Shown in pieces: positions 31,863 through 40,087 of a stretch of 54,972 bases of DNA. The notes under the pieces are model-generated. The model saw only the letters and a program-made list of their open reading frames with translations, had not been told where the DNA came from and did not search any database. The stretch comes from Lachnospiraceae bacterium (GTDB taxonomy: Bacteria > Bacillota > Clostridia > Lachnospirales > Lachnospiraceae), in assembly GCA_017622795.1 (NCBI GenBank), contig JAGAQI010000113.1:1-54972 (forward strand), written 5' to 3'. The stretch's first letter is position 1. The number at the start of each line of letters is the position of its first letter. A program made the position numbers and the translations under genes.

Positions 31863-32447
31863 ATGAGAACGGCTAAAATTGAAAGAAAAACAAAGGAAAC
31901 CGATATTGTTCTGGAACTGAATATTGACGGCACCGGTAAAGCGGAAGTATCCACCGGCATCGGTTTCTTTGACCATATGTTAAATTCTTTTGCAAGACAC
32001 GGTTTTTTTGATTTGAAGGTGTCCTGCAAGGGTGATTTGGAGGTGGATTGCCACCATACCATCGAAGATGTGGGTATTGTACTTGGCCAGGCAATTGAGC
32101 AGGCTCTCGGCGGTAAGGAAGGCATTACCAGATACGGCAGTTGTATCTTGCCGATGGACGAAACCCTGTGCCTTTGTGCCCTGGATTTATCCGGAAGACC
32201 ATATCTTAATTTTGATATGAAGTTTACCACCGACAGAGTCGGTGAATACGACACTGAAATGGTACGAGAGTTTTTCTATGCCGTATCCTACAGTGCCAAG
32301 ATGAATCTGCACTTAAAGCAGTTAGACGGAACCAATAACCATCATTTGATTGAGGCTGCCTATAAGTCGTTTGCAAGAGCTTTAGATGCAGCCACAAAAG
32401 TTGATGAAAGAATTCAGGGCGTACTTTCTGCGAAGGGTGCGTTGTAA
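31863..32447 (+). CDS. hisB: Imidazoleglycerol-phosphate dehydratase
   Basis: 194 residues, the monofunctional form without the histidinol-phosphatase domain. The metal-binding duplicated motifs are present: STGIGFFDHMLNSFARHG, CHHTIEDVGIVLGQA, and GTNNHHLIEAAYKSFARAL. ATG 31863 follows AAGGAAGG. hisA follows after 32 bases; in many genomes hisH would lie between hisB and hisA, but no open frame of that kind fits here. Confidence 0.97.
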   Translation: MRTAKIERKTKETDIVLELNIDGTGKAEVSTGIGFFDHMLNSFARHGFFDLKVSCKGDLEVDCHHTIEDVGIVLGQAIEQALGGKEGITRYGSCILPMDETLCLCALDLSGRPYLNFDMKFTTDRVGEYDTEMVREFFYAVSYSAKMNLHLKQLDGTNNHHLIEAAYKSFARALDAATKVDERIQGVLSAKGAL

Positions 32448-32479
32448 AATAGCTTGAAAAAAACAGAATGGAGAATACC

Positions 32480-33196
32480 ATGAGATTATATCCTGCAATT
32501 GATATAAAAAACGGACAGTGCGTAAGACTTCGTCAGGGCGTGTTCGAAGATACTACGGTATATGCAAATGAACCATATCAGGTGGCGAAGGAATTTGAGG
32601 CGGACGGCGCAAAGTTCCTGCATATTGTAGATCTGGACGGAGCGCTCAGAGGTACCGGAGCTAACGATGCTGCCTTAAAGAAAATCGTAGAAAATGTAAC
32701 CATTCCGGTGGAAATCGGCGGCGGAATCCGTACCATGGGAGACATTGAACACCGCCTTTCTTTAGGAGTAACCAGAGTGATTCTTGGTACTGTAGCGGTG
32801 GAACATCCGGAATTTGTTAAGGAAGCAGTGGAAAAGTTCGGTGCTGACAAAATTGTGGTTGGGATTGATGCCAAGGATGGCATGGTTGCTATCAAAGGCT
32901 GGGAAACCATCAGCAATGTAGATGCAGTGACCCTGGCGCTTTCCATGAAGGATTTGGGAGTGAAAACCATAATTTATACCGATATTTCCAAGGACGGCAT
33001 GCTGTGCGGACCAAACTTTGCACAGACTGCGCGTCTGGTAGAGGCTACCGGCATGGATATTGTAGCTTCCGGCGGTGTTTCCTGCATGAATGACCTGATT
33101 GAACTGGAAAAAATCAATGTGGAAGGTGCAATTCTTGGCAAAGCAATTTATGAAAAGAGAGTAGACTTAAAGGAAGCGGCAACCCGCTTTGACTAA
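32480..33196 (+). CDS. hisA: ProFAR isomerase
   Basis: 238-residue TIM barrel. The two catalytic aspartates are present: [13 protein letters not shown] (Asp near residue 7) and [16 protein letters not shown]. Phosphate-binding loops are EIGGGIRTM and VASGGVSCM. It isomerises the aminoaldose ProFAR to the aminoketose PRFAR, the substrate of IGP synthase. Start ATG 32480 after GGAG; ATG 32468 upstream overlaps that site. Its intact active site contrasts with the decayed barrel in the next gene. Confidence 0.97.
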   Translation: MRLYPAIDIKNGQCVRLRQGVFEDTTVYANEPYQVAKEFEADGAKFLHIVDLDGALRGTGANDAALKKIVENVTIPVEIGGGIRTMGDIEHRLSLGVTRVILGTVAVEHPEFVKEAVEKFGADKIVVGIDAKDGMVAIKGWETISNVDAVTLALSMKDLGVKTIIYTDISKDGMLCGPNFAQTARLVEATGMDIVASGGVSCMNDLIELEKINVEGAILGKAIYEKRVDLKEAATRFD

Positions 33197-33219
33197 ATTC
33201 CGAAAGGGAGGCGAAAGCT

Positions 33220-34500
33220 ATGAGTCAGAAAAAGATTTTTGCATATTTGAATGCGCAGAATGAAACAAAGGAAACAATCCTTAATCTGGGTGGTTTTTAT
33301 GACGGCAACGGTGTGGATGGTTTGTTTATTTATAACTATTCCAAGGATGAAAAAGAAAGAGAAGAATTCGTTTTAACTCTTCGCGAACTGAAGGAAAGAA
33401 TGGATATCCCGTTCTATGCCGGCTGTTATGTGGATCGCTTGGAAGATGTAAAGAAGATTTACTATGCGGGAGCAGAAAAGGTGGTATTGGACCCGGAATA
33501 TATGTCCGACACCGCACTGGTTAGGGATGCCATTATTAAGTTTGGGGCAACCTCTGTTATGATGCAGATGAATTTCGGTATGGCGGAAACCGTAGCGTAC
33601 TTAGAGGAGTATAAGCAGAATTATGCGGAACTTTTACAGCTTGGTGTTTACGGTATTATGGCAAAGCATGTCACCATAAACGGTAAGTTTATTGAAAAAG
33701 TAAACGAAGTGGTTTGCCCAATCATGATACGGGACAGCCTGCAGAGAAATTCCATTACCGATTTACTGGAAGTACCGAACCTTATCGGTGTTGCTACCAA
33801 TTATTACCGTGAAAAGGATGTTTATAAAATAAAGCAGTCTTTAAAGGAACAGGGATATGACGTGAAAGTACCGGAAAGTCCGGTGGCATTTGCGGACATG
33901 AAAAAGCTGGAGAACGGTCTGGTTCCGGTGATTGTACAGGATTATAAAACCAATGAAGTTTTAATGCTTGCTTACATGAACGAAGAAGCGTATAATTGTA
34001 CTGTAAGTACAGGTAAGATGACCTATTATTCCAGAAGCCGAAATGAGCTTTGGATTAAGGGTGAAACCTCCGGACACTATCAGTTTGTAAAATCCTTATC
34101 CATCGATTGTGATGATGACACCCTGCTTGCCAAGGTAAAGCAGATTGGTGCGGCGTGTCACACCGGTAACCGTTCCTGTTTCTACCGCGATTTGGTAAAG
34201 ACAGAATGGGAAGTGGAAGACAACACCAATATTTTGGAGAAGATTTACGCTACGGTAATGGATCGTAAGTTAAATCCAAAGGAAGGTTCTTATACGAATT
34301 ACCTGTTTACCAAGGGTATTGATAAAATATTAAAGAAATGCGGCGAAGAGGCAACAGAAATTGTTATTGCAGCCAAGAATCCGGACAAAACCGAAATCAA
34401 GTACGAGATTGCAGATTTCTTATATCATGTAACCGTATTGATGGCAGAGTGCGGCATTGACTGGAAGGATGTTTTTGAAGAACTGGCAAACCGCGATTAA
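33220..34500 (+). CDS. hisIE: HisIE bifunctional enzyme with an N-terminal degenerate HisF-like domain
   Basis: 426 residues. The HisI domain (about 220-325) has [48 protein letters not shown] and [12 protein letters not shown]; the HisE domain (about 335-426) has [15 protein letters not shown] and [13 protein letters not shown]. Together they hydrolyse PR-ATP and open PR-AMP. The first 215 residues align with HisF: KKIFAYLN for the HisF strand [22 protein letters not shown] for the GGGI loop, and VMMQMNFG for VVAIDAK. Both catalytic Asp positions (11 and 130 in Thermotoga HisF) are Asn, so the barrel is very probably inactive as a cyclase. It may be structural or may bind a ligand. Confidence 0.93.
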   Translation: MSQKKIFAYLNAQNETKETILNLGGFYDGNGVDGLFIYNYSKDEKEREEFVLTLRELKERMDIPFYAGCYVDRLEDVKKIYYAGAEKVVLDPEYMSDTALVRDAIIKFGATSVMMQMNFGMAETVAYLEEYKQNYAELLQLGVYGIMAKHVTINGKFIEKVNEVVCPIMIRDSLQRNSITDLLEVPNLIGVATNYYREKDVYKIKQSLKEQGYDVKVPESPVAFADMKKLENGLVPVIVQDYKTNEVLMLAYMNEEAYNCTVSTGKMTYYSRSRNELWIKGETSGHYQFVKSLSIDCDDDTLLAKVKQIGAACHTGNRSCFYRDLVKTEWEVEDNTNILEKIYATVMDRKLNPKEGSYTNYLFTKGIDKILKKCGEEATEIVIAAKNPDKTEIKYEIADFLYHVTVLMAECGIDWKDVFEELANRD

Positions 34501-34547
34501 GCGGAATCGGGGTTAGGGCATTTTTGTGAAAGAGAGGGTTTATTACG

Positions 34548-34670
34548 ATGGCATTTTTAACAGAATTACTTAGTTCCGGCATTCAGTATGTGCTGATGCT
34601 GGCAATTGCAGTGGGATGTTTTTGTTTGGGAGCAGCAGTTAGCAAAAACAAAAAGAAAAAAGCAAAATAA
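34548..34670 (+). CDS. Small single-pass membrane protein
   Basis: 40 residues: a short N-terminus, one membrane segment (GIQYVLMLAIAVGCFCLGAA) and a Lys-rich cytoplasmic tail (SKNKKKKAK). GAGAGGG lies about 11 bases before ATG 34548. It is the last gene before the operon terminator, 47 bases after hisIE. I do not recognise a family; the start site, good hydrophobic pattern and position support it being real. Confidence 0.6.
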   Translation: MAFLTELLSSGIQYVLMLAIAVGCFCLGAAVSKNKKKKAK

Positions 34671-34675
34671 GCATA

Positions 34676-34737
34676 ATAAAAAAGTAACTTCTGAAAACGT
34701 CAGCGATAGCGGTTTTCAGAAGTTACTTTTTTATTTT
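34676..34737. terminator. Bidirectional Rho-independent terminator
   Basis: A perfect 15-bp stem (34684-34698 with 34712-34726), extended by A/T pairs on both sides, with a 13-nt loop. A run upstream and T run downstream allow termination of the his operon on the plus strand and of the HExxH gene on the minus strand. Confidence 0.92.
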
Positions 34738-34749
34738 TAGGTATAATTC

Positions 34750-35607
34750 CTAGTTTCTGTCATATCGCTTAATTGCCTGCTCAATGTCAAAACCGGTCCG
34801 GTACTGCTCCAATAATTTCCGGAAACGTACCACATAAGGATTTTGGCTGGTCTCCAGCATGGAATTATCATAATAACGTTCGGGACCGCTATGACCGTCA
34901 TCGCCGTACCAATAGGTGGTTTGCTGTTCGCATAAGTGAACCAGTTCATGGTGGATAAAAATAGCAGAGAGCGGGTCAAAAATCGTCAGGTCGTTGTGCT
35001 CCCTGTCCACAATGAAACCTGCAGCAACGTCATGGTAAAGGGTGTAAATCGGACGGAAATCATCTACGTTGGTTAGAAGAACAAAGGCTTTTCTGAGGCC
35101 ACGTTTATGCCAGATGCCGGGGTGGTGTTCGTCACTGTGAATTTCCCAGGAGGTGTAGAACAGATGGTCAATAATTTCATCCCACTCTACGTATTTGTAG
35201 GTATTCCCGATGTTGAAGGCGACCTTGTCATCCATGACAAAAATAATGGTGTAATAGGCTTCCCTGATATTTCCGACTTCTTTGGAAAGCTTGTCTGCAT
35301 AGCTTCGGACAGTAAGCATGGAAAGAATGTCTTTTGCAAAGTCTTCCGGGTGAAACATTGATTCTAAAGGAAATACGGAACCGATATTCTCTGCAGTTAA
35401 GGAAAACGGTTTTTTTGTTTTGATATGTTCCATATGCAGCCAGCCAAGATCATCTTGATATTGTCGCATGTATTCGTGAAACATAACTGCCTCTAATTCG
35501 TTGGTGAAATGTTTTTCACCGAAGCCTTGTAAGAAATTAATATCATCCGGGTATTCCAACGTAGGTTCCAAAGGAATAATTTGTTTCAATTCGTTTTTTT
35601 CACTCAT
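34750..35607 (-). CDS. Unknown protein with an HExxH metallopeptidase-like motif
   Basis: 285 residues with no signal peptide or membrane segment. I do not recognise a named family. Residues 220-224 read HELVH inside IFIHHELVHLCEQQ, a match to the HExxH zinc motif with a helical, hydrophobic setting as in gluzincin-type proteases. A possible further ligand region follows (WYGDDGHSGPERYYD). The N-terminal half is rich in aromatic and acidic residues. ATG 35607 follows AAGGAG on the minus strand, with a TATAAT at 35647-35642. It is a lone gene between terminators, so no partner is implied. Proteolytic activity is an inference from one motif. Confidence 0.6.
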   Translation of the reverse strand: MSEKNELKQIIPLEPTLEYPDDINFLQGFGEKHFTNELEAVMFHEYMRQYQDDLGWLHMEHIKTKKPFSLTAENIGSVFPLESMFHPEDFAKDILSMLTVRSYADKLSKEVGNIREAYYTIIFVMDDKVAFNIGNTYKYVEWDEIIDHLFYTSWEIHSDEHHPGIWHKRGLRKAFVLLTNVDDFRPIYTLYHDVAAGFIVDREHNDLTIFDPLSAIFIHHELVHLCEQQTTYWYGDDGHSGPERYYDNSMLETSQNPYVVRFRKLLEQYRTGFDIEQAIKRYDRN

Positions 35608-35651
35608 AACGATTACTCCTTACATTATAATTTCATAAAAAATTATACAAT

Positions 35652-35690
35652 AAAAAATCCGACGGTACTTCATCGACCATCGGATTTTAG
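35652..35690 (-). terminator. Rho-independent terminator of aroE
   Basis: On the minus strand, ATCCGATGGT (35685-35676) pairs with ACCGTCGGAT (35666-35657) through one G-U pair, flanked by A and T runs (TTTTTTATTG after the stem). Confidence 0.85.
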
Positions 35691-35706
35691 AAGATATATT
35701 AAATGA

Positions 35707-36465
35707 TTAAGAAGTCAGATTTTTCATTACTTCCTCAATTTTTTCATCCGGCATTGGAGTATCCAAAAACAGTTCCACAGCATATTTTGCCTGGGCAACC
35801 AGCATTTCCAATCCATTCACTGCGATAATACCACGTTCCTTTGCCTGGGCGAGGAGCTTGGTAGTGGTTGGGTTGTAGATAATGTCCACCACGGCGTTTA
35901 ATGCCCCATATGGCGCAATATCCATAGGAGAGGCATCAACCTTAGGGTACATGCCTACAGGGCTTGTATTGACGATTACAGAAGCGTCTGTGTGCATATT
36001 AGAGGCCTGCTCGTAGGTGATAACTCCGGGTTCCTCTTTGTATTTTACGGTAATCAGTTCTTTTGGGTTCAGGGATTTAAGAGCGGCGACAATAGCTTTG
36101 GCGGCACCGCCGTTTCCGAGCACCAGTACTTTTTCTCCGGTGATTTTGATGCTATTGTTGCGGAGTGTGTATAAAAAGCCGGCATAGTCCGTATTATGAC
36201 CGTAAAGCCTGCCGTTTTTGTTTACAATACAGTTGACGGCGCCTATGGCTTTGGCTGCCTCTGAAATTTCGTCCAAATACGGAAGAACCTCCTGTTTATA
36301 CGGAATGGTTACATTGATGGCGTTAAAGTCATGGGCTTCCATAAATGGTGCAAATTCCTCTTTAGAAAGGGGAATCAGGTCATAGGTGTAATCAGCCAGT
36401 TGCTCATGTATAATTTTGGAATAACTGTGTCCCAGTTTTTCTCCGATAAGTCCGTAACGGTTCAT
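35707..36465 (-). CDS. aroE: Shikimate dehydrogenase
   Basis: 252 residues. Substrate-binding motifs YGLIGEKLGHSYSKIIH and NVTIPYKQEVLPYLD (catalytic Lys), GAVNCIVN, and GHNTDYAGF. The nucleotide loop is VLVLGNGGAAKAIVAAL, and NTSPVGMYP follows. The usual NRT motif that grips the NADP 2'-phosphate is replaced by TVKYKEEPG and the following segment is short, so cofactor preference might differ (inference). It reduces 3-dehydroshikimate in the chorismate pathway. ATG 36465 follows GGAGG by 8 bases; ATG 36480 upstream overlaps that site. Confidence 0.95.
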   Translation of the reverse strand: MNRYGLIGEKLGHSYSKIIHEQLADYTYDLIPLSKEEFAPFMEAHDFNAINVTIPYKQEVLPYLDEISEAAKAIGAVNCIVNKNGRLYGHNTDYAGFLYTLRNNSIKITGEKVLVLGNGGAAKAIVAALKSLNPKELITVKYKEEPGVITYEQASNMHTDASVIVNTSPVGMYPKVDASPMDIAPYGALNAVVDIIYNPTTTKLLAQAKERGIIAVNGLEMLVAQAKYAVELFLDTPMPDEKIEEVMKNLTS

Positions 36466-36521
36466 AGGAATATCCTCCATGTGTTCTGCAAAAGTTATGG
36501 TAAATGAAAATACTTTATTGC

Positions 36522-36550
36522 AGTATAGCACAAAAGTAATAATATGTGAA
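36522..36550 (-). promoter_or_regulatory. Sigma-A promoter of aroE
   Basis: On the minus strand: TTCACA (36550-36545), 17-bp spacer, TATACT (36527-36522). It is divergent from the two-component operon, whose own promoter is unclear (TTGACG at 36573-36578 without a good -10). Confidence 0.65.
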
Positions 36551-36632
36551 GATAAAAGTTTTATAAAATAGATTGACGTATGAAGCGATTTGGTGGAAAA
36601 TAAAGATAGTGTGTTAAAAATGGAGGAGTCCC

Positions 36633-37310
36633 ATGTTCAAAATACTTGTAGTGGAAGATGATAATGAATTAAACCGCCTGTTTTGCAGAACGCTGGAACG
36701 GAATGGTTATGAAGCACTAGCAGCTGCTGATGCTTCAGAGGCATTGGAAATTCTGGATAAAGAATCGGTGGATGTAATTATTTCCGATGTCATGATGCCG
36801 GGAATGGACGGTTTTGAATTTGTACGTCAGCTGAGAGAGGCACAGATGACACTTCCGATCATGATGATTACAGCAAAAAGTGATATTAAAGATAAACAGA
36901 GCGGGTTTCTTTCCGGCGCAGATGACTACATGGTAAAACCGGTAGAACTACAGGAAATGTTATTGAGAGTACAAGCTTTGCTGCGACGGGCAAAGAGTGT
37001 CAGCGAGCGCAAGTTGTCTTTTGGAGGAACCAGTCTGTTATATGATGTCTGGACCGTAGAAGACGGACAGGGCAGTCAGATTCTTCCGCAAAAGGAATTT
37101 CAGCTGCTCTATAAGTTGTTGTCATATCCGGGGCAGATATTTACCAGACAGCAGATTTTAGACGATATCTGGGGGCCGGAAGGGTATGTGGACTCCCATA
37201 CGCTAGATGTACATATCAGCCGTCTCAGGGAGCGGTTTAAGAAAAACGAAGACTTCGAAATTGTAACTATCCGGGGGCTTGGGTACCGGGCGGTGAAGAA
37301 AAATGGCTAA
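36633..37310 (+). CDS. OmpR-family response regulator
   Basis: 225 residues. Receiver domain: acidic pocket VVEDDNELN, phosphoacceptor Asp in VIISDVMMPGMDGFEF (near residue 52), Thr in MMITAKSD and Lys in MVKPVEL. The C-terminal winged helix is of OmpR/PhoB type (LPQKEFQLLYKLLSYPGQ, VDSHTLDVHISRLRERF, IVTIRGLGYRA). GGAGGA precedes the start. It overlaps the histidine kinase gene by 8 bases; the signal and regulon are unknown. Confidence 0.95.
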   Translation: MFKILVVEDDNELNRLFCRTLERNGYEALAAADASEALEILDKESVDVIISDVMMPGMDGFEFVRQLREAQMTLPIMMITAKSDIKDKQSGFLSGADDYMVKPVELQEMLLRVQALLRRAKSVSERKLSFGGTSLLYDVWTVEDGQGSQILPQKEFQLLYKLLSYPGQIFTRQQILDDIWGPEGYVDSHTLDVHISRLRERFKKNEDFEIVTIRGLGYRAVKKNG

Positions 37311-38400
37311 AAAAATAGAAACAAAAAAGGTTTTGGATGAAAAGCAGTTCGGTAATACAAAAATGCGTAACCGTTTAACGCTTGAAATATTGGGTGTATT
37401 GATTGTATATGCCGTACTGGCGGTGATATTGGTTGCTATCTTATTGGTACTCGGTGTTTCCCTTTCGGAGCTGTCCACACCGTGGACACTGCTTATTTTG
37501 CTGACGCTTTTGTGTTTGTTTTTATCTACGGTTGCTGCCTATTACCTGATGAAAAAGATTTTTAATCCGTTACAGCAAATCAGTGTGGCTGCAGGGAAAG
37601 TTGCATCCGGGGACTTTACGGCAGAGATATCTTATCAGGGGGAATTCGAGGAGCTGGAGCGTACCTTTGAAAACTTTAACCGGATGGTAAAAGAACTCAA
37701 TTCCGTAGAAATTATGCGGAATGATTTTATAGCGGATGTTTCCCATGAATTCAAAACTCCGTTATCTGCCATCAGCGGCTATGCCACCTTATTACAGGAT
37801 TCGGAACTTACGGAAGAGGAAAAGACAGAGTATATCCGGAAAATCTTTTTCCATATTGATAAATTGAATGATTTGACGGAAAATATTCTCCGGTTGTCCA
37901 AAATGGAGCAGCAACAGTTTTTGGAAAGTCCGGTAACCTTCCGTTTGGACGAGCAATTACGCGAGGTAATTGTGTTATTGGAACCAAAGTGGAGTGAAAA
38001 AAATCTGGAATTGGACTTGGAATTACCGGAAATACAGTTTACCGGTCATCCGTCATTGCTGTTTACCGTATGGACCAATTTAATCGGAAATGCCATTAAG
38101 TATACTGATGCCGGTGGAACAATCGGCGTTCTGCTTTCCGGAGATAAAGAAAGTGTCCGGATAACCGTCCGGGATAACGGCATTGGAATGGATGAAGAGA
38201 CAAAGACTCACATTTTTGATAAGTTTTATCAGGGAGATACATCCAGAAAATCTCAGGGAAACGGTCTGGGACTGGCTATTTGTAAAGAAATCATCAGAAA
38301 ATGTGAGGGTGAAATCACGGTGATAAGCGCACCCGGTGAAGGTTCGGAATTTGTGGTAACACTAAAGAAGGGGAAAGGAGCAGCGGTATTAGAACTATAA
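37303..38400 (+). CDS. Sensor histidine kinase
   Basis: 365 residues. Two membrane segments near residues 28-52 and 60-83 with hardly any outside loop, so it is an intramembrane-type sensor. It continues with a HAMP domain (KKIFNPLQQISVAAGKVASG), the HisKA phosphoacceptor in DVSHEFKTPLSAISG, and the HATPase domain: N box LIGNAIKYTD, G1 VRDNGIGMD, G2 NGLGLAICKEI. The short loop suggests that it senses membrane or wall stress, like the BceS-type group (inference). Its stop codon TAA shares its last base with the ATG of the next gene. Confidence 0.95.
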   Translation: MAKKIETKKVLDEKQFGNTKMRNRLTLEILGVLIVYAVLAVILVAILLVLGVSLSELSTPWTLLILLTLLCLFLSTVAAYYLMKKIFNPLQQISVAAGKVASGDFTAEISYQGEFEELERTFENFNRMVKELNSVEIMRNDFIADVSHEFKTPLSAISGYATLLQDSELTEEEKTEYIRKIFFHIDKLNDLTENILRLSKMEQQQFLESPVTFRLDEQLREVIVLLEPKWSEKNLELDLELPEIQFTGHPSLLFTVWTNLIGNAIKYTDAGGTIGVLLSGDKESVRITVRDNGIGMDEETKTHIFDKFYQGDTSRKSQGNGLGLAICKEIIRKCEGEITVISAPGEGSEFVVTLKKGKGAAVLEL

Positions 38401-38849
38401 TGTATTTTATTAGCCATATTGTGCTGATTTTGTTTTTAGGTTTATCGGTTGCACAGGACATTAAGGAGCGAAAGCTTTCAAACAGCAGGAATGTTGCAAG
38501 CTTGCTGTGCGGATTGCTTCTTTCGGTTTTCCGCACTGATATAACAGTGGCGGAAGCTTTTTCGGGGGCTGCTTTTGCATTATGCATTGGTATCTTCTGT
38601 TGGCTTTTAAAGGTGTTCCGGGCAGGGGATTCCAAGTTGTTTTGTGCAGTAGGGGCATATATAGGTGTGAAATCGGTTTTTTCTTGCTTTGTATATACTT
38701 TACTGGCAGGAGCTTTGATAGGATTACCTTTTTGGGTTGCAAAATTACGGAAAAAAGAGAAAGGCTTTACCGAAATTCCTTTTGCACCGGCTATTGCAGT
38801 GGGAACGTTGCTTGCAGTGTATGTAGGAGATATTTGGATGAAAATATAA
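38400..38849 (+). CDS. A24-family prepilin peptidase-like membrane protease
   Basis: 149 residues, almost wholly membrane segments. Both aspartates of the GxGD-type prepilin peptidases are visible: SVAQDIKERKLSN near residue 20 and RAGDSKLFCAVGAYIG near residue 74. The small size, lacking a methylase domain, is like TadV/CpaA. Such enzymes clip the leader of type IV pilins. No pilin or secretion gene is in the window. The one-base overlap with the kinase gene (TAATG) makes it part of the two-component operon. Confidence 0.78.
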   Translation: MYFISHIVLILFLGLSVAQDIKERKLSNSRNVASLLCGLLLSVFRTDITVAEAFSGAAFALCIGIFCWLLKVFRAGDSKLFCAVGAYIGVKSVFSCFVYTLLAGALIGLPFWVAKLRKKEKGFTEIPFAPAIAVGTLLAVYVGDIWMKI

Positions 38850-38920
38850 AGAAGTTTCAGTGGATTATTAAATGGAAACATGTTATACTTCTCGCATAAT
38901 AAGAAAAGGGGGATAAAACG

Positions 38921-40087
38921 ATGGAAGAACCAACGAGAAAAATCAAACCGCTGTCTATTGTGTTTTTTACACTGGCAGCAGTACTTATGGCAACTGCAGT
39001 ATTCTTTATATTTTTTGGCGGTGTGCTGAAAAAGGAAGAGACGCAGGCAGAGCCAATTGACGTATATTATGCAACTGAGCAGGACGAACCGGTTTATTTG
39101 ACCATGCAGTATATGTCTGAGTCTGTGGCTTATCTGGAAGCGGTAGAGAGCATGCAGTATTATGTTACGTTTGACAGCGAATGGAATCCTGCCGTAATTT
39201 GCTTATATGACAGCGAAAAGGAGACATACCAGCCTTATATCGACTGGCTTTATTCAGATGAGGAAGAGGGTGCTCCGGAAGAAATCCAAGTGACCGGTTA
39301 CAGTGTGCCGTTTGATGAAGAGCTGAAACAGTACGTCATTGAAAATATCAATATTTTGTTCGGTGAGAAAATTGTTACCGAAGAGAATTTTACCAATTTT
39401 TTCGGTGGATTTTATTTGACGGTAGGACAAAGTAGTGGTGGCTTCAATACGTTCAATGCAGGAATATACTGTCTGCTCGGTATGGTGGTATGTATCATTA
39501 TCGGCGTAGCTATCAGCTACAAGTCTCTTATGGAAGCAGCCGTTGCCGGAAAGGACAATTACCTGGAGGTGCACAAGACCTATAAGGGCAGAGGTGTACT
39601 TGGTGCGTTACTGGGAGCATTGCTTGGTGGTGTCCTTTGGGCGGTAGTGGGAGCACTTGGATTTATCAGCGGCTGGATTGGCATACTGATTGTTCTTTTT
39701 GCTACCACCGGATATAAACTTTTTGCAAAAGAGGAAAGCGGCTTTGGAACGGCAGTCAGCATTATTTTCAGTCTGCTTGTGATATTCCCGGCAACCTATC
39801 TGGCGGGAGTATGGACCTTCTATCAGGAACTGAACAAGGTTGTATCGGAGTATATTCCGCTGGGACGTGCGTTCATGGGATATTCGGAGTACCTTACCAA
39901 TACAGACAACTGGGGCAATATGATTTACAATATGGTCATGGGCTATGTGTTCATGCTGGTGGCAGGCTGTTACAGTGCAGCCGGAGTGTCTAAACGGAAG
40001 AAAGAAGAAAAATCTGAAGTTGCCAAGATGGCAAATGTAGACGTAACTGCGGCGGTGTCAGAAGAGGACAACAACTATGATTCGTAA
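38921..40087 (+). CDS. Unknown multi-pass membrane protein
   Basis: 388 residues; no named family recognised. One N-terminal membrane segment (IVFFTLAAVLMATAVFFIFFGG) is followed by an acidic extracytoplasmic region of about 140 residues, rich in Tyr and Glu (IDVYYATEQDEPVYL to IVTEENFTNFF). Four to five further segments follow, one with Gly-rich helix packing (LGALLGALLGGVLWAVVGALG), and a basic then acidic cytoplasmic tail. RBS GGGG precedes ATG 38921; TATACT at 38884-38889 could be a -10 with a weak -35 TGGATT at 38861. It overlaps the HAD gene by 11 bases. Confidence 0.6.
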   Translation: MEEPTRKIKPLSIVFFTLAAVLMATAVFFIFFGGVLKKEETQAEPIDVYYATEQDEPVYLTMQYMSESVAYLEAVESMQYYVTFDSEWNPAVICLYDSEKETYQPYIDWLYSDEEEGAPEEIQVTGYSVPFDEELKQYVIENINILFGEKIVTEENFTNFFGGFYLTVGQSSGGFNTFNAGIYCLLGMVVCIIIGVAISYKSLMEAAVAGKDNYLEVHKTYKGRGVLGALLGALLGGVLWAVVGALGFISGWIGILIVLFATTGYKLFAKEESGFGTAVSIIFSLLVIFPATYLAGVWTFYQELNKVVSEYIPLGRAFMGYSEYLTNTDNWGNMIYNMVMGYVFMLVAGCYSAAGVSKRKKEEKSEVAKMANVDVTAAVSEEDNNYDS

